A DNA stretch of 64,000 bases from Flavilitoribacter nigricans DSM 23189 = NBRC 102662 (GTDB lineage Bacteria; Bacteroidota; Bacteroidia; Chitinophagales; Saprospiraceae). The notes beneath the pieces are model-generated. The model was not told the DNA's origin and did not search any database. It saw only the letters and a program-made list of their open reading frames with translations. The DNA lies in assembly GCF_002646595.1 (NCBI RefSeq), contig NZ_PDUD01000018.1, positions 417,290 to 481,289 on the forward strand, written 5' to 3'. The position numbers and the translations under genes are program-made. This document shows positions 1-8,013 of the stretch, one piece after another. How positions within the stretch are numbered: the stretch's first letter is position 1; every line of letters begins with the position of its first letter.

Positions 1-150
1 GTCTGTTCCTCATGGGCGCTAAAATAGTTTTTTTCGGTAAAGAAGCTATTGGGTAGTCTAATTTAAAATAAATGCGATCGGGGAACTGCTGACAGTAGAC
101 AATGTCCCGGAGATAAAAGCCCAGCCCTCACCGGGAGACTACAAAAATTA

Positions 151-1362
151 TTACTCGTGAACCCGGCTTTTGACCCTGGGGTCCGGGGGCGGGATGATCT
201 CATCGAGGGGAATTTCCGATCCAAGTTTACTGAGGTCCGGTTGCCCGGCATTTACCCAGGCGGTAAACCAGGAGCTGCCGATCGCGCGGATAGAGGCGCG
301 CATCCGTTCTTCCACCATACCGTCCATCGCCTCGTGGTAGGCTCTGGAGTAGGCTTCGCATTGCGTACGGATGGTGGCGTCAAGCCGGTCCTCATAACAG
401 AACTGCTGATCGCGGGGGAATTGTTCGCTCAGACGTCTTTCAATTTGCAGCACACTGTCTACCAGCACGTGGCTGGCCAGTACGGTTTCCCAGAATACTT
501 CGTCCGGGCGTTCCCAGTATTCGGCCGGGCCCACGAAAAAATCGTAGTTCTTATCGGCAAACAATTCCGGCAGCCGGCTTTCCCAAAATGCATGGATACC
601 GGGCTGTCCGGTCAACTGGCCGTTGTAGTTTTCGGTAGTATGCAGCGGCACGTGGGCGTCTCCGATATAATGTCCCATTTCCGCCGAGAGCCGCAAGATA
701 CGCCGGAGGTCTTTCTGTTGGAAAGCCCGGGTCAGGTCAAACTGCATTTTCTCCAGATGGTACGGCAGGATACCGTACTCCGAGAAGTGTTCTTCGGCAA
801 AGGCCGACTGACAATCGATCTCCCGCCCGAACAGCGTGCTTAGGTCAGCACAGGTGACCGTCCATTCGTCCGCGTAAAACTGAGGAAGGATCTTTTCCAG
901 GAAAAATTGCCGGTATTGTTTGGTGGGAACCGCGTAGGTATTGCTCTCCGAATGATCCCGAAAGGTCAGATATTCGAGATCCCGGGAAAAGGTGTCCAGC
1001 CCAAAAGATAAAGTATCGCCCCCGCCATTGAGTACATATATAGTTGTATGGCGGATCAGGGCATCCGTCCAGTTTCGCGGGACCTTTTCAAACGGATAGA
1101 CATCCCAGTGATCGATATCAATATAGTGGCGGACCGCCTCGTGTTTGGTCGCGTAGCGGCGTTTATCGGGATCGACCGCGTGCTCGGTGATGTATTCCAG
1201 GTGCTTTTTGTAAAAGCGACTCATTTCCGGCGGCAGGGTAAATACCGCCATCCGGTTGATCCGGCGGTGGCCGAAAAAACCCCACCGGGGTGCAGTGGCC
1301 GAAACAGAAATGCAGATAAGCAGAAAGAAAAGCAGCCTGCGGTATGTAAATAGATGGTTCAG
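151..1362 (-). CDS. Secreted S1/P1-type nuclease or zinc-dependent phospholipase C family enzyme
   Basis: A secreted zinc hydrolase of the S1/P1 nuclease and phospholipase C superfamily, acting on nucleic acids or phospholipids. Seen: a WGFFGH motif (the family's mature N-terminal Trp and a His, both zinc ligands), YIDIDHW, and a GHYIGDAHVPLH metal-binding segment, followed by an HAFWESRLPEL stretch. The first ATG in frame is at 1251, but it lies ten residues after the Trp and would remove both ligands and the signal peptide. The frame stays open upstream to a TAA at 1375-1377 and encodes a clear signal peptide (RRLLFFLLLICISVSA) directly before WGFFGH. No ATG, GTG or TTG exists in that extension, so I place the start at the CTG at 1360-1362; ATA at 1372-1374 is an alternative. 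Family assignment is firm; exact substrate and start codon are not. Confidence 0.8.
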   Translation of the reverse strand: MNHLFTYRRLLFFLLICISVSATAPRWGFFGHRRINRMAVFTLPPEMSRFYKKHLEYITEHAVDPDKRRYATKHEAVRHYIDIDHWDVYPFEKVPRNWTDALIRHTTIYVLNGGGDTLSFGLDTFSRDLEYLTFRDHSESNTYAVPTKQYRQFFLEKILPQFYADEWTVTCADLSTLFGREIDCQSAFAEEHFSEYGILPYHLEKMQFDLTRAFQQKDLRRILRLSAEMGHYIGDAHVPLHTTENYNGQLTGQPGIHAFWESRLPELFADKNYDFFVGPAEYWERPDEVFWETVLASHVLVDSVLQIERRLSEQFPRDQQFCYEDRLDATIRTQCEAYSRAYHEAMDGMVEERMRASIRAIGSSWFTAWVNAGQPDLSKLGSEIPLDEIIPPPDPRVKSRVHE

Positions 1363-1378
1363 ACCAGATAGTATTTAA

Positions 1379-1432
1379 ACGTTGAGATTCGGAGATGCCG
1401 GTCAGACCCGAGCGACCTCCTCATCTCAACGT
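1379..1432. repeat. 10-bp inverted repeat between uspA-like gene and downstream nuclease gene
   Basis: ACGTTGAGAT (1379-1388) is repeated inverted as ATCTCAACGT (1423-1432), and a shorter GGTC/GACC pair lies inside the loop. There is no T-run, so it is a weak terminator candidate. It could instead be an intergenic processing or regulatory hairpin between two minus-strand genes. Confidence 0.4.
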
Positions 1433-1441
1433 CCGGAAGGA

Positions 1442-2281
1442 TCATTTATTTTTCAGGGCCAGCACCGGTGTATCGGCGTGATAGGCCATCTGTTTGGTCT
1501 TGCTGTAGTGAAACAACTCCTGCAGGAAATTCCTCTGGTGGGTCACCATCGCCAGCAGGTCAACATGGTTGGCCTCCATGTATTTGGTGAGTTCTTCGTT
1601 GATATCGGTGCCGTCCAGTACGTGAAACTCCATGTTGTCGTATTCACTGAATATCCCGGCAAAGGTTTCCATCTTTCGGGTATACGCTTCGGTATGGGCC
1701 AGATCCACATTCAGACAGTGAATATGGGGTTTGAAGGGGGCAAACATTTTATTCAGTAAGTGCAGCGTCAACTGTTCTTCCTCCGAAAAAGTAGTGGTGA
1801 AAGCGATCTGATCGATCTTGCCGTCGAAAGTACTCTTTTCCGGAATAGTCAGTACCGGGCAGGGAGCATTTTCCATCACCTCACCGGCGGTACTGCCCAT
1901 AAAGATCTCTTTCAATCCGCGGGCACCGGTCGTACCCATTACGATCAGGTCGATGGCATCATTCACGGCCACTTCCAGGATGGCCGACTCGGGGTCTCCC
2001 TGTTTGAGCACGTGTTGCATGATGATATGGTCGAATCCGTGCGCCCGGGCGGTATCCACCAGTGGAGGAATGGCATCGCGGTAACTCTCGAATTCGTAGA
2101 GGTCCATATTATCGTAAAAATTGCGAAGCGACGGCGTCAGTTCCATATCGCTCACCTGCGGCATTTCGTAGGCGTGCAGGGTGGTGATCTCCGCGCCAAA
2201 TTTATCCGCCAGATGCAGGGCATAGATGAATGCCTGTTGGGCAGCATCGGAAAAATCGGTAGGAAAGAGTATTTTATTCAT
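1442..2281 (-). CDS. Universal stress protein, tandem UspA domains
   Basis: A cytoplasmic universal stress protein of 279 residues with two fused Usp domains (about 1-147 and 150-279), the usual arrangement in Bacteroidota. The first domain opens with ILFPTDFSDAA, where the Asp is the nucleotide-contacting residue. It also carries an ATP-binding signature of the G-2x-G-9x-G-S type (GTTGARG at 116-122, then GST at 129-131). The second domain ends with TPVLALKNK but lacks a clear copy of that signature, so only the first half is expected to bind ATP. The family is linked to survival under starvation and energy stress; a specific role is not visible here. The start ATG at 2279-2281 fits the canonical beginning. 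A 12-bp inverted repeat lies upstream. Confidence 0.93.
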   Translation of the reverse strand: MNKILFPTDFSDAAQQAFIYALHLADKFGAEITTLHAYEMPQVSDMELTPSLRNFYDNMDLYEFESYRDAIPPLVDTARAHGFDHIIMQHVLKQGDPESAILEVAVNDAIDLIVMGTTGARGLKEIFMGSTAGEVMENAPCPVLTIPEKSTFDGKIDQIAFTTTFSEEEQLTLHLLNKMFAPFKPHIHCLNVDLAHTEAYTRKMETFAGIFSEYDNMEFHVLDGTDINEELTKYMEANHVDLLAMVTHQRNFLQELFHYSKTKQMAYHADTPVLALKNK

Positions 2282-2313
2282 TGATCTGCTATTTGACTCG
2301 AAAAGGTAAGGAT

Positions 2314-2366
2314 AAATTTAAGTTTCTCCGCCCATTTCGGCTACGGCTTGTACCAAACTTAAATTT
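2314..2366. promoter_or_regulatory. 12-bp inverted repeat upstream of the universal stress gene
   Basis: AAATTTAAGTTT (2314-2325) and its exact inverse AAACTTAAATTT (2355-2366) are separated by 29 nt, starting about 33 nt upstream of the uspA-like ATG. It could be a 5' leader hairpin or a paired protein-binding site. The repeat is seen directly; the function is inferred. Confidence 0.45.
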
Positions 2367-2475
2367 CAGTTTACATCTTCCTGGTTAATAAATTCGGTTT
2401 TCTTGCAGCAGGTCCGGATGACACAGATCACCATCCGCTGTGATTCGGATCAGTGCATGCCGTCCGTTACCGGCC

Positions 2476-2483
2476 TATCTTAG
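2476..2483 (+). promoter_or_regulatory. Candidate Bacteroidota -7 element (TATCTTAG)
   Basis: TATCTTAG resembles the TAnnTTTG -7 element of Bacteroidota promoters, but I see no convincing -33 TTTG. It points rightward toward a stem-loop and strong terminator at 2558-2634 with no reading frame between. Confidence 0.3.
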
Positions 2484-2489
2484 TGCCAT

Positions 2490-2634
2490 TATTAAACAAC
2501 AGTAGTAAACAACAGTTTGGTTATATATCATAGTCTATTGGGTGTTCAATTGTTTGCAGGTGGTTGAATTAGGTTGAACCAAGATAAAAAACCACCTAGC
2601 GGCCGCTCCGAGTCATCGGGGCGGCCTTTTTTTT
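2490..2634 (+). ncRNA. Candidate small RNA (~145 nt) with its own intrinsic terminator
   Basis: The 540-bp gap between the UspA gene (leftward) and the M16 protease gene (rightward) ends in a strong rightward terminator although no rightward gene precedes it. Upstream are a TATCTTAG promoter-like element (2476) and a perfect 8-bp stem, AGGTGGTT (2558-2565) with AACCACCT (2590-2597), just before the terminator. No plausible ORF lies in this stretch. This is the architecture of an independently transcribed small RNA. It matches no RNA family I can recognise by eye; a 6S-like RNA is possible but the long closing stem of 6S was not found. The 5' end is estimated from the promoter-like element. 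Confidence 0.45.
2601..2634 (+). terminator. Strong intrinsic terminator with no upstream protein gene
   Basis: GGCCGCTCCG (2601-2610) pairs with CGGGGCGGCC (2617-2626) around the loop AGTCAT, with one G-T pair, and is followed by eight T residues. Confidence 0.8.
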
Positions 2635-2821
2635 GGTCTGCTGAGATTCTCCATTCGTAGAAAATTAATTTCAATACGGGCCTGAACGCGCCAAGTTCCG
2701 TAATTTTATAAGGAAATCATTCGGACTTTCGGCACTGCACGTCCAGCCGGCGGCCCGAGGATTTAATGATAGCGAGAGAAAATCTACCAACACCAAATAT
2801 TCTTAACCAAAAAATGCACTT

Positions 2822-5593
2822 ATGAGGCAGAGTTTCACCTTATTGTTATTGACTCTTTTTCTAATGTCCGGTACAAACCTGGATGCCCAGAAAGCATCTT
2901 ACTTCAGTCCGGACGACATCGAAATCCCCTATCAGAAATTTGTACTGAACAACGGTTTGACCCTTATCGTCCACGAAGACCACAAAGCGCCGATTGCGGC
3001 GGTCAACGTCTGGTACCACGTGGGATCGAAAAATGAAAAACCCGGGAAAAGTGGTTTTGCCCACCTGTTTGAACACCTGATGTTCAACGGTAGTGAAAAT
3101 TACGATGATGATTATTTCCAGGCACTGGAACGGATCGGCGGTACGGACCTGAACGGTACCACCAACAACGACCGGACCAATTATTTCCAAAACGTTCCGC
3201 TGGCCGCACTGGACCAGGTGCTCTTCCTGGAAAGCGACCGGATGGGCCACCTGTTGGGCGCTATCGACCAGGAAGTACTGGACGAACAGCGTGGAGTGGT
3301 ACAAAATGAGAAACGCCAGGGAGAGAACAATCCCTACGGCAAACAGTGGGATCTGATCACGAAGGCCATGTTCCCCGCCGGTCACCCCTATTCCTGGACG
3401 GTGATCGGAGAAATGGAGGATCTGAACGCGGCTTCGCTCGAAGATGTACACGAATGGTTTAAGACCTACTACGGACCGGCCAACGCCGTCATTGCGATCG
3501 CCGGTGATGTGGATGCGGAAGATATTTACAAAAGAGCGGTCAAATACTTTGGTGATATTCCGGCCGGACCGGCTCTGGTTCGCCCGGAAGTAAATATCCC
3601 TATCCGCACCCAGGAGACCCGACAAAGCTACCAGGATCGCGTTCCGGAAGCCCGGATCAATTTTGTCTGGAATACGCCGGAATGGGGATCCAAAGAGGCC
3701 GTACTGCTCAATCTTGCGTCGAGTGTCCTGTCCAGCGGTAAAAACTCCCGTTTTTACAAGCGACTCGTTTACGACGATCAGATCGCCAGCTCCGCTAATG
3801 CTTTTACCTGGGAAAAGGAGATCGCGAGTAATTTCATCGTACAGGCCAACGTGAAACCCGGGAAGACCGTAGAAGAAGTAGAAGCTGCCCTGAACGAAGA
3901 ACTGGATAAGTTCCTGAAAGATGGTCCGACCCAACAGGAACTGGACCGGGTAAAATCACAGTATTTTGCCGGTTTCATTAAAGGCATCGAGCGGATCGGT
4001 GGCTTTGGTGGTAAATCCGACATCCTCGCTCAACACGAAGTGTACGGCGGTAGTGCAGACTACTACAAGGACATCCTCCAAATGGTAGCGGATGCCAAAC
4101 CGGCCGATGTGCAAATGGCCGCCAAAAAATGGCTGAGCGCCGGACGCCATACTCTGATCTGTACGCCTTTCCCCGAATTCAGCACCATCGCATCGGATAT
4201 CGATCGCAGCAAGGGACTGCCGGAAATGGGAGCTCCCGCGACGGTTAAATTCCCAGACCTGGAACGCACTACCCTGAGTAACGGCATGGAAGTGGTGCTG
4301 GCCAAACGCCCGGGCATTCCGACGGTAGTGATGCGCATGATGTTCGATGCGGGTTATGCATCCGATCAGTTTTCCAAAGCAGGCACGGCTTCGCTTGCGA
4401 TGGATATGATGGATGAAGGCACTAAAAATAAGAGCGCTCTGGAGATCAACGAAGAACTTCAGACCCTCGGCGCCGGTCTGGCCGCCTATTCGGACCTCGA
4501 CGCTTCCTACGTCAATCTGAACACCCTCAAACCTACACTGGAACCCAGTCTGGATATGATGGCCGATGTGATCCTGCGCCCCTCTTTCCCACAAGAAGAT
4601 TTCGACCGGCTGAAAAATCAGACGATGGTCCAGATCCAGCGGGAAAAATCCCAGCCGGTGCAGATGGCCATCCGGGTAATGCCTAAGTTCCTTTACGGTG
4701 AAGGACACGCCTACAGCCAGCCGTTGACCGGATCGGGTTACGAAAGCACTGTACAATCCATGACGCGGGACGATATGGTTAAGTTCCACGATACCTGGAT
4801 CCGCCCGAACAACGCCACGCTGATGGTGGTGGGCGACCTGGATATGGCCGAACTCAAGCCCATGCTGGAAAAACGGTTCGGAGACTGGAAGAAAGGCAAA
4901 ACGCCTAAGAAAAACATCGCTGAGGTAAAAGAAAGCAATAAGGGTAAACTGTACCTGATGGATCGTCCCGAAAGTCAGCAATCCGTGATCATCGGCGGTT
5001 ACCTGATCGATCCGTACGGCAAGGTGGATGAAATTGCCCGGGAAACGGCAGTTAATGTGCTGGGTGGTGAGTTCACGGCCCGGGTAAACATGAACCTGCG
5101 GGAAGACAAGCACTGGGCCTACGGTGCCTATACTTTCGTCCAACAGGCAAAAGGGCAACGCCCGATGCTGGCCTACGCTCCGGTACAGACAGATAAGACC
5201 AAGGAATCCGTGCAGGAGATCATCAAAGAATTTGAGATGTTCGTGGGAGACAAACCGGTTACGGAGGAGGAATTCACCAAGACTACCGGCAACGCCATTC
5301 TCGCACTGCCCGGTCAGTGGGAAACCAATAATGCCGTGATGAGTTCCCTGAATAATCAGCTCAAATACGACCTGAATGATGATTATTACCAGACCTACGG
5401 AGACAAGGTCCGCAACCTGGAGCTTTCCGACGTTCGTTCGCTGAGTAAAAAGATCGTTCGGCCCGATGATATGGCCTACTTCGTGGTAGGCGATAAAGAA
5501 AAGATCCTGCCCGCGCTGAAAGAGCTCGGTCTGGAGATCGTACTGGTTGATGCCGACGGAAATCCGATCCCGGAATCCAAAGCAAAACCATAA
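2822..5593 (+). CDS. M16 family zinc metalloprotease (two-domain insulinase/pitrilysin type)
   Basis: An exported zinc peptidase of 923 residues. A signal peptide (residues 1-23, cleaved near LDA-QKA) precedes two M16 repeats. The first (about 38-450) carries the inverted zinc motif HLFEH at residues 81-85, with the third ligand in NEKRQ near residue 163. The second (about 470-900) begins RTTLSNGMEVVLAKRPG and lacks HxxEH, as usual for the inactive half of this family. It probably degrades peptides in the periplasm or at the outer membrane. It stands alone between a candidate small RNA and a convergent two-component regulator, with its own terminator. A TAATTTTA stretch near 2698-2705 could serve as its -7 element. 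Confidence 0.95.
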   Translation: MRQSFTLLLLTLFLMSGTNLDAQKASYFSPDDIEIPYQKFVLNNGLTLIVHEDHKAPIAAVNVWYHVGSKNEKPGKSGFAHLFEHLMFNGSENYDDDYFQALERIGGTDLNGTTNNDRTNYFQNVPLAALDQVLFLESDRMGHLLGAIDQEVLDEQRGVVQNEKRQGENNPYGKQWDLITKAMFPAGHPYSWTVIGEMEDLNAASLEDVHEWFKTYYGPANAVIAIAGDVDAEDIYKRAVKYFGDIPAGPALVRPEVNIPIRTQETRQSYQDRVPEARINFVWNTPEWGSKEAVLLNLASSVLSSGKNSRFYKRLVYDDQIASSANAFTWEKEIASNFIVQANVKPGKTVEEVEAALNEELDKFLKDGPTQQELDRVKSQYFAGFIKGIERIGGFGGKSDILAQHEVYGGSADYYKDILQMVADAKPADVQMAAKKWLSAGRHTLICTPFPEFSTIASDIDRSKGLPEMGAPATVKFPDLERTTLSNGMEVVLAKRPGIPTVVMRMMFDAGYASDQFSKAGTASLAMDMMDEGTKNKSALEINEELQTLGAGLAAYSDLDASYVNLNTLKPTLEPSLDMMADVILRPSFPQEDFDRLKNQTMVQIQREKSQPVQMAIRVMPKFLYGEGHAYSQPLTGSGYESTVQSMTRDDMVKFHDTWIRPNNATLMVVGDLDMAELKPMLEKRFGDWKKGKTPKKNIAEVKESNKGKLYLMDRPESQQSVIIGGYLIDPYGKVDEIARETAVNVLGGEFTARVNMNLREDKHWAYGAYTFVQQAKGQRPMLAYAPVQTDKTKESVQEIIKEFEMFVGDKPVTEEEFTKTTGNAILALPGQWETNNAVMSSLNNQLKYDLNDDYYQTYGDKVRNLELSDVRSLSKKIVRPDDMAYFVVGDKEKILPALKELGLEIVLVDADGNPIPESKAKP

Positions 5594-5607
5594 GGATTTA
5601 GCATTGT

Positions 5608-5635
5608 TGAGCGACCGGAGTTTTCCGGTCGCTCA
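5608..5635. terminator. Bidirectional terminator between convergent genes
   Basis: TGAGCGACCGG (5608-5618) and CCGGTCGCTCA (5625-5635) form a perfect 11-bp stem with loop AGTTTT. It sits 14 nt after the M16 stop and before the end of the leftward response-regulator gene. T-rich sequence follows only weakly. Confidence 0.75.
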
Positions 5636-5648
5636 GCAAATTTTGCTT

Positions 5649-6338
5649 CTACCCTTCCTCCGTATCCGTCAGGATAAATCCACTTCCGTATACATTATTG
5701 ATCTTGATCAGGGGATCTTTGGCCAGGTATTTTCGCAGGCGGGAAATGAACACATCCATACTGCGCCGGGTAAAATAATCATTGGTATTCCAAAGGGTAT
5801 TCAGTACCTGCCGCCGCGACAGTAACTTGCCTTTATTTTCACAAAGGAGTCGCAACAACTGGGCCTCTCTTTCCGTCAGGATCTGCTCCTCCTCATCCAG
5901 CACCAGTTTCTGATTGCTGAAATCGAAATGGTAGGCGCCTACTTCGTACGATTGTTTCTGCGGACTGGTATTGCCCTTGCTTCTCCGCAGGATCGCTTTG
6001 ATGCGGGCCAGCAATTCTTCCTCGTCTACCGGCTTGACAATGTAATCATCCGCCCCGAGATTAAAACCTTTCAATTTGTCGACTTTCAGCGCCTTGGCGG
6101 TGAGGAAAATGATCGGCACCCCCGCTTCGATCGCGCGCAGTTCGCCAGCCAGGGTAAATCCATCCATTTCGGGCATCATCACATCCAGAATACAGAGATC
6201 GTAGGCTCTTTTTTTAAAAGCCTTCAGCCCGGCTTTACCGTCCCGGGCCAGTTCCACCCCAAAATCCTTCATTTCAAGGTATTCCTTAAGAATGTATCCG
6301 AGGGTTTCATTGTCTTCTACGAGCAGAATGTTATTCAT
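5649..6338 (-). CDS. OmpR/PhoB-family response regulator
   Basis: A 229-residue DNA-binding response regulator. The receiver domain (about 1-118) has the acidic pair at E8-D9, the phospho-accepting D52 in ILDVMMPEMDG, T80 and K102 (ADDYIVKP). A winged-helix Trans_reg_C domain (about 130-226) follows, with ILTEREAQLLRLL and a VYGSGFIL wing. It lies downstream of, and in the same direction as, the histidine kinase at 6557-7846, separated by a 218-bp spacer with no gene. The two are a presumed cognate pair. The target regulon is not evident from the window. Confidence 0.95.
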   Translation of the reverse strand: MNNILLVEDNETLGYILKEYLEMKDFGVELARDGKAGLKAFKKRAYDLCILDVMMPEMDGFTLAGELRAIEAGVPIIFLTAKALKVDKLKGFNLGADDYIVKPVDEEELLARIKAILRRSKGNTSPQKQSYEVGAYHFDFSNQKLVLDEEEQILTEREAQLLRLLCENKGKLLSRRQVLNTLWNTNDYFTRRSMDVFISRLRKYLAKDPLIKINNVYGSGFILTDTEEG

Positions 6339-6556
6339 GACAGATCAATATGGGTGAAGAGAGATGTGGCGCTGGCCGTTTATTTGCAATGGAATATTTG
6401 GTACTGTAAACCAGGATATTGTCGTTTAATTGTAGAGAGTAGATGGTAAAGCGTAGAGAGACTGTAACCGTTAAAATCAGGGATCTTGCTCCATTTTAAC
6501 GATAGGTAATCCCTATGCCCTTTACTTTATACCCGCTACCTAAGTTGCAACTTAGG

Positions 6557-7846
6557 TTATTTATAATCACCGGGAATGGGCAGAGACACTTCAAACCGGC
6601 TTCCTTCTCCGGCTTTACTAAAGACTTTGATTTGTCCCCGGTGCGCCTTTACGATCTGACGCACATAGTTCAGCCCCAGACCAAAGCCTTTCACCTGATG
6701 TAAATTGCCGGAAGGCACCCGGTAAAACTTCTCAAAGATCTTTTGCTGCTGGTCGGTCGCAATCCCAATGCCCCGGTCCAAAACACTCACCACCAGCCAG
6801 TCTTCCTCATCGCGGGTACTGATCTCTATGAACGGTTCGTCGGTCTGGTATTTTAGCGCATTGTCCAAGAGGTTCTGGATCACATTGCGAAAATGGACCG
6901 GGTCCACTTCCACCCAATCGTTAATAGCCTTAAGCTCGGGTTGCAGCTTTCCGCCCCGGGCCTGTACCTGGGGACCAAAGGAACTTAAAAGCTCCCCGAT
7001 CAGATTATGCAGGGACAGGCGCTGCTTTTCCATCTGGTAATTTCGTCCTTCCAGTGAGGCCAGTTCCAGCACCCGTTCTACGTGGCCTTTGATCACTTCG
7101 TTTTCCTTTTCGATCAAAGTAGCGTATTCCTCAACCTTTTCGTTCTGCCCCTTGCCAACCGCAGTTTTCAGCATCCGGCTCAGCATTCCGATGGAAAATA
7201 CCGGTGTCTTCAACTCGTGGGTCAGGTTATTGATAAAATCATTCTTTATAATGTCCAGTTTCCGCTGATGATCGAGGTAGTAGATCAATAGCCCCAGGCA
7301 GATCGCGAGGAACAGGATAAAAATGACCGTAGGGATAATCAGATAAGCCAGACGGCCCACCAGATAATTTAGCGTATTTTGAATGTGCAGCCGGAAGTAG
7401 GGCCGGCAATTACAGGCCCGCATCGCCAGTCCACCGATCGGACGCTGGTAACTTACCTGCGTATCGTTTTCGGACAGAAAATCCTCAGTAGCTACAAATA
7501 CATGTTTTTCATCCTCATCCGTCAGCGCAAAAGCATAATCCATCCGCAGGCTGTCCGCTCCCAGGAATTCCCGGATCAGGAAATGCAGCGAATCCCGTAA
7601 ACGATCCGGCAGGATCAACTCGGGACTGGCCAACGGATTTCTTTCGGTCACCAGCATACGAATGGTCATTTCCCGCACATTGTTCTCCCGCACCAGTTTG
7701 AGATACATTTCATCCAACAGGTGCTCCATTCGCTGATCCAGCCGTGCCCGCTCCAACAACAGTCCCGCCCGGAGGTAACTGTATTGCACAAATACCAAAC
7801 CGAGCAACGAAATGATCACGATACCGACTATAATCCAGTTCCTCAC
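6557..7846 (-). CDS. Membrane sensor histidine kinase
   Basis: A 429-residue inner-membrane histidine kinase, presumed partner of the OmpR-type regulator just downstream. Two transmembrane helices (about 4-24 and 167-190) bracket a periplasmic sensor of some 140 residues with no domain I recognise; it holds a CNC motif at 145-147. The kinase core has the H box at NLTHELKTP (H210), an N box NLLDNALKYQ (about 325-334), G1 DRGIGIA and G2 GFGLGLNYV. The signal sensed is unknown. The ATG at 7844-7846 gives a sensible short cytoplasmic tail before the first membrane helix. Confidence 0.94.
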   Translation of the reverse strand: MRNWIIVGIVIISLLGLVFVQYSYLRAGLLLERARLDQRMEHLLDEMYLKLVRENNVREMTIRMLVTERNPLASPELILPDRLRDSLHFLIREFLGADSLRMDYAFALTDEDEKHVFVATEDFLSENDTQVSYQRPIGGLAMRACNCRPYFRLHIQNTLNYLVGRLAYLIIPTVIFILFLAICLGLLIYYLDHQRKLDIIKNDFINNLTHELKTPVFSIGMLSRMLKTAVGKGQNEKVEEYATLIEKENEVIKGHVERVLELASLEGRNYQMEKQRLSLHNLIGELLSSFGPQVQARGGKLQPELKAINDWVEVDPVHFRNVIQNLLDNALKYQTDEPFIEISTRDEEDWLVVSVLDRGIGIATDQQQKIFEKFYRVPSGNLHQVKGFGLGLNYVRQIVKAHRGQIKVFSKAGEGSRFEVSLPIPGDYK

Positions 7847-7918
7847 CGCTTGAAATTAGCTATTTTCTATTCTCCCGACCAAAGCTTAACCTTCGTTTAC
7901 GGGTATTAACTTTTTGTT

Positions 7919-7934
7919 GGGATATCGATACCCC
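7919..7934. promoter_or_regulatory. Imperfect 16-bp palindrome upstream of the kinase gene
   Basis: GGGATATCGATACCCC is palindromic apart from one mismatched pair and lies about 75 bp upstream of the leftward kinase start. It could be an operator for the kinase/regulator operon; this is inference only. Confidence 0.2.
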
Positions 7935-8013
7935 GGTATTTTAGGAAGTTGGGATCTTGGGTGTAATGACAAGAAATAGACTGATCCTCCTGATGCCCCA
8001 TCTGCCAAACATC

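Noticed and set aside
2861..5158. Long antisense open frames (357 and 400 residues) opposite the M16 protease
   Set aside because: They lie entirely within a well-supported protease gene and have no recognisable motifs; high-GC genes often leave open frames on the opposite strand.
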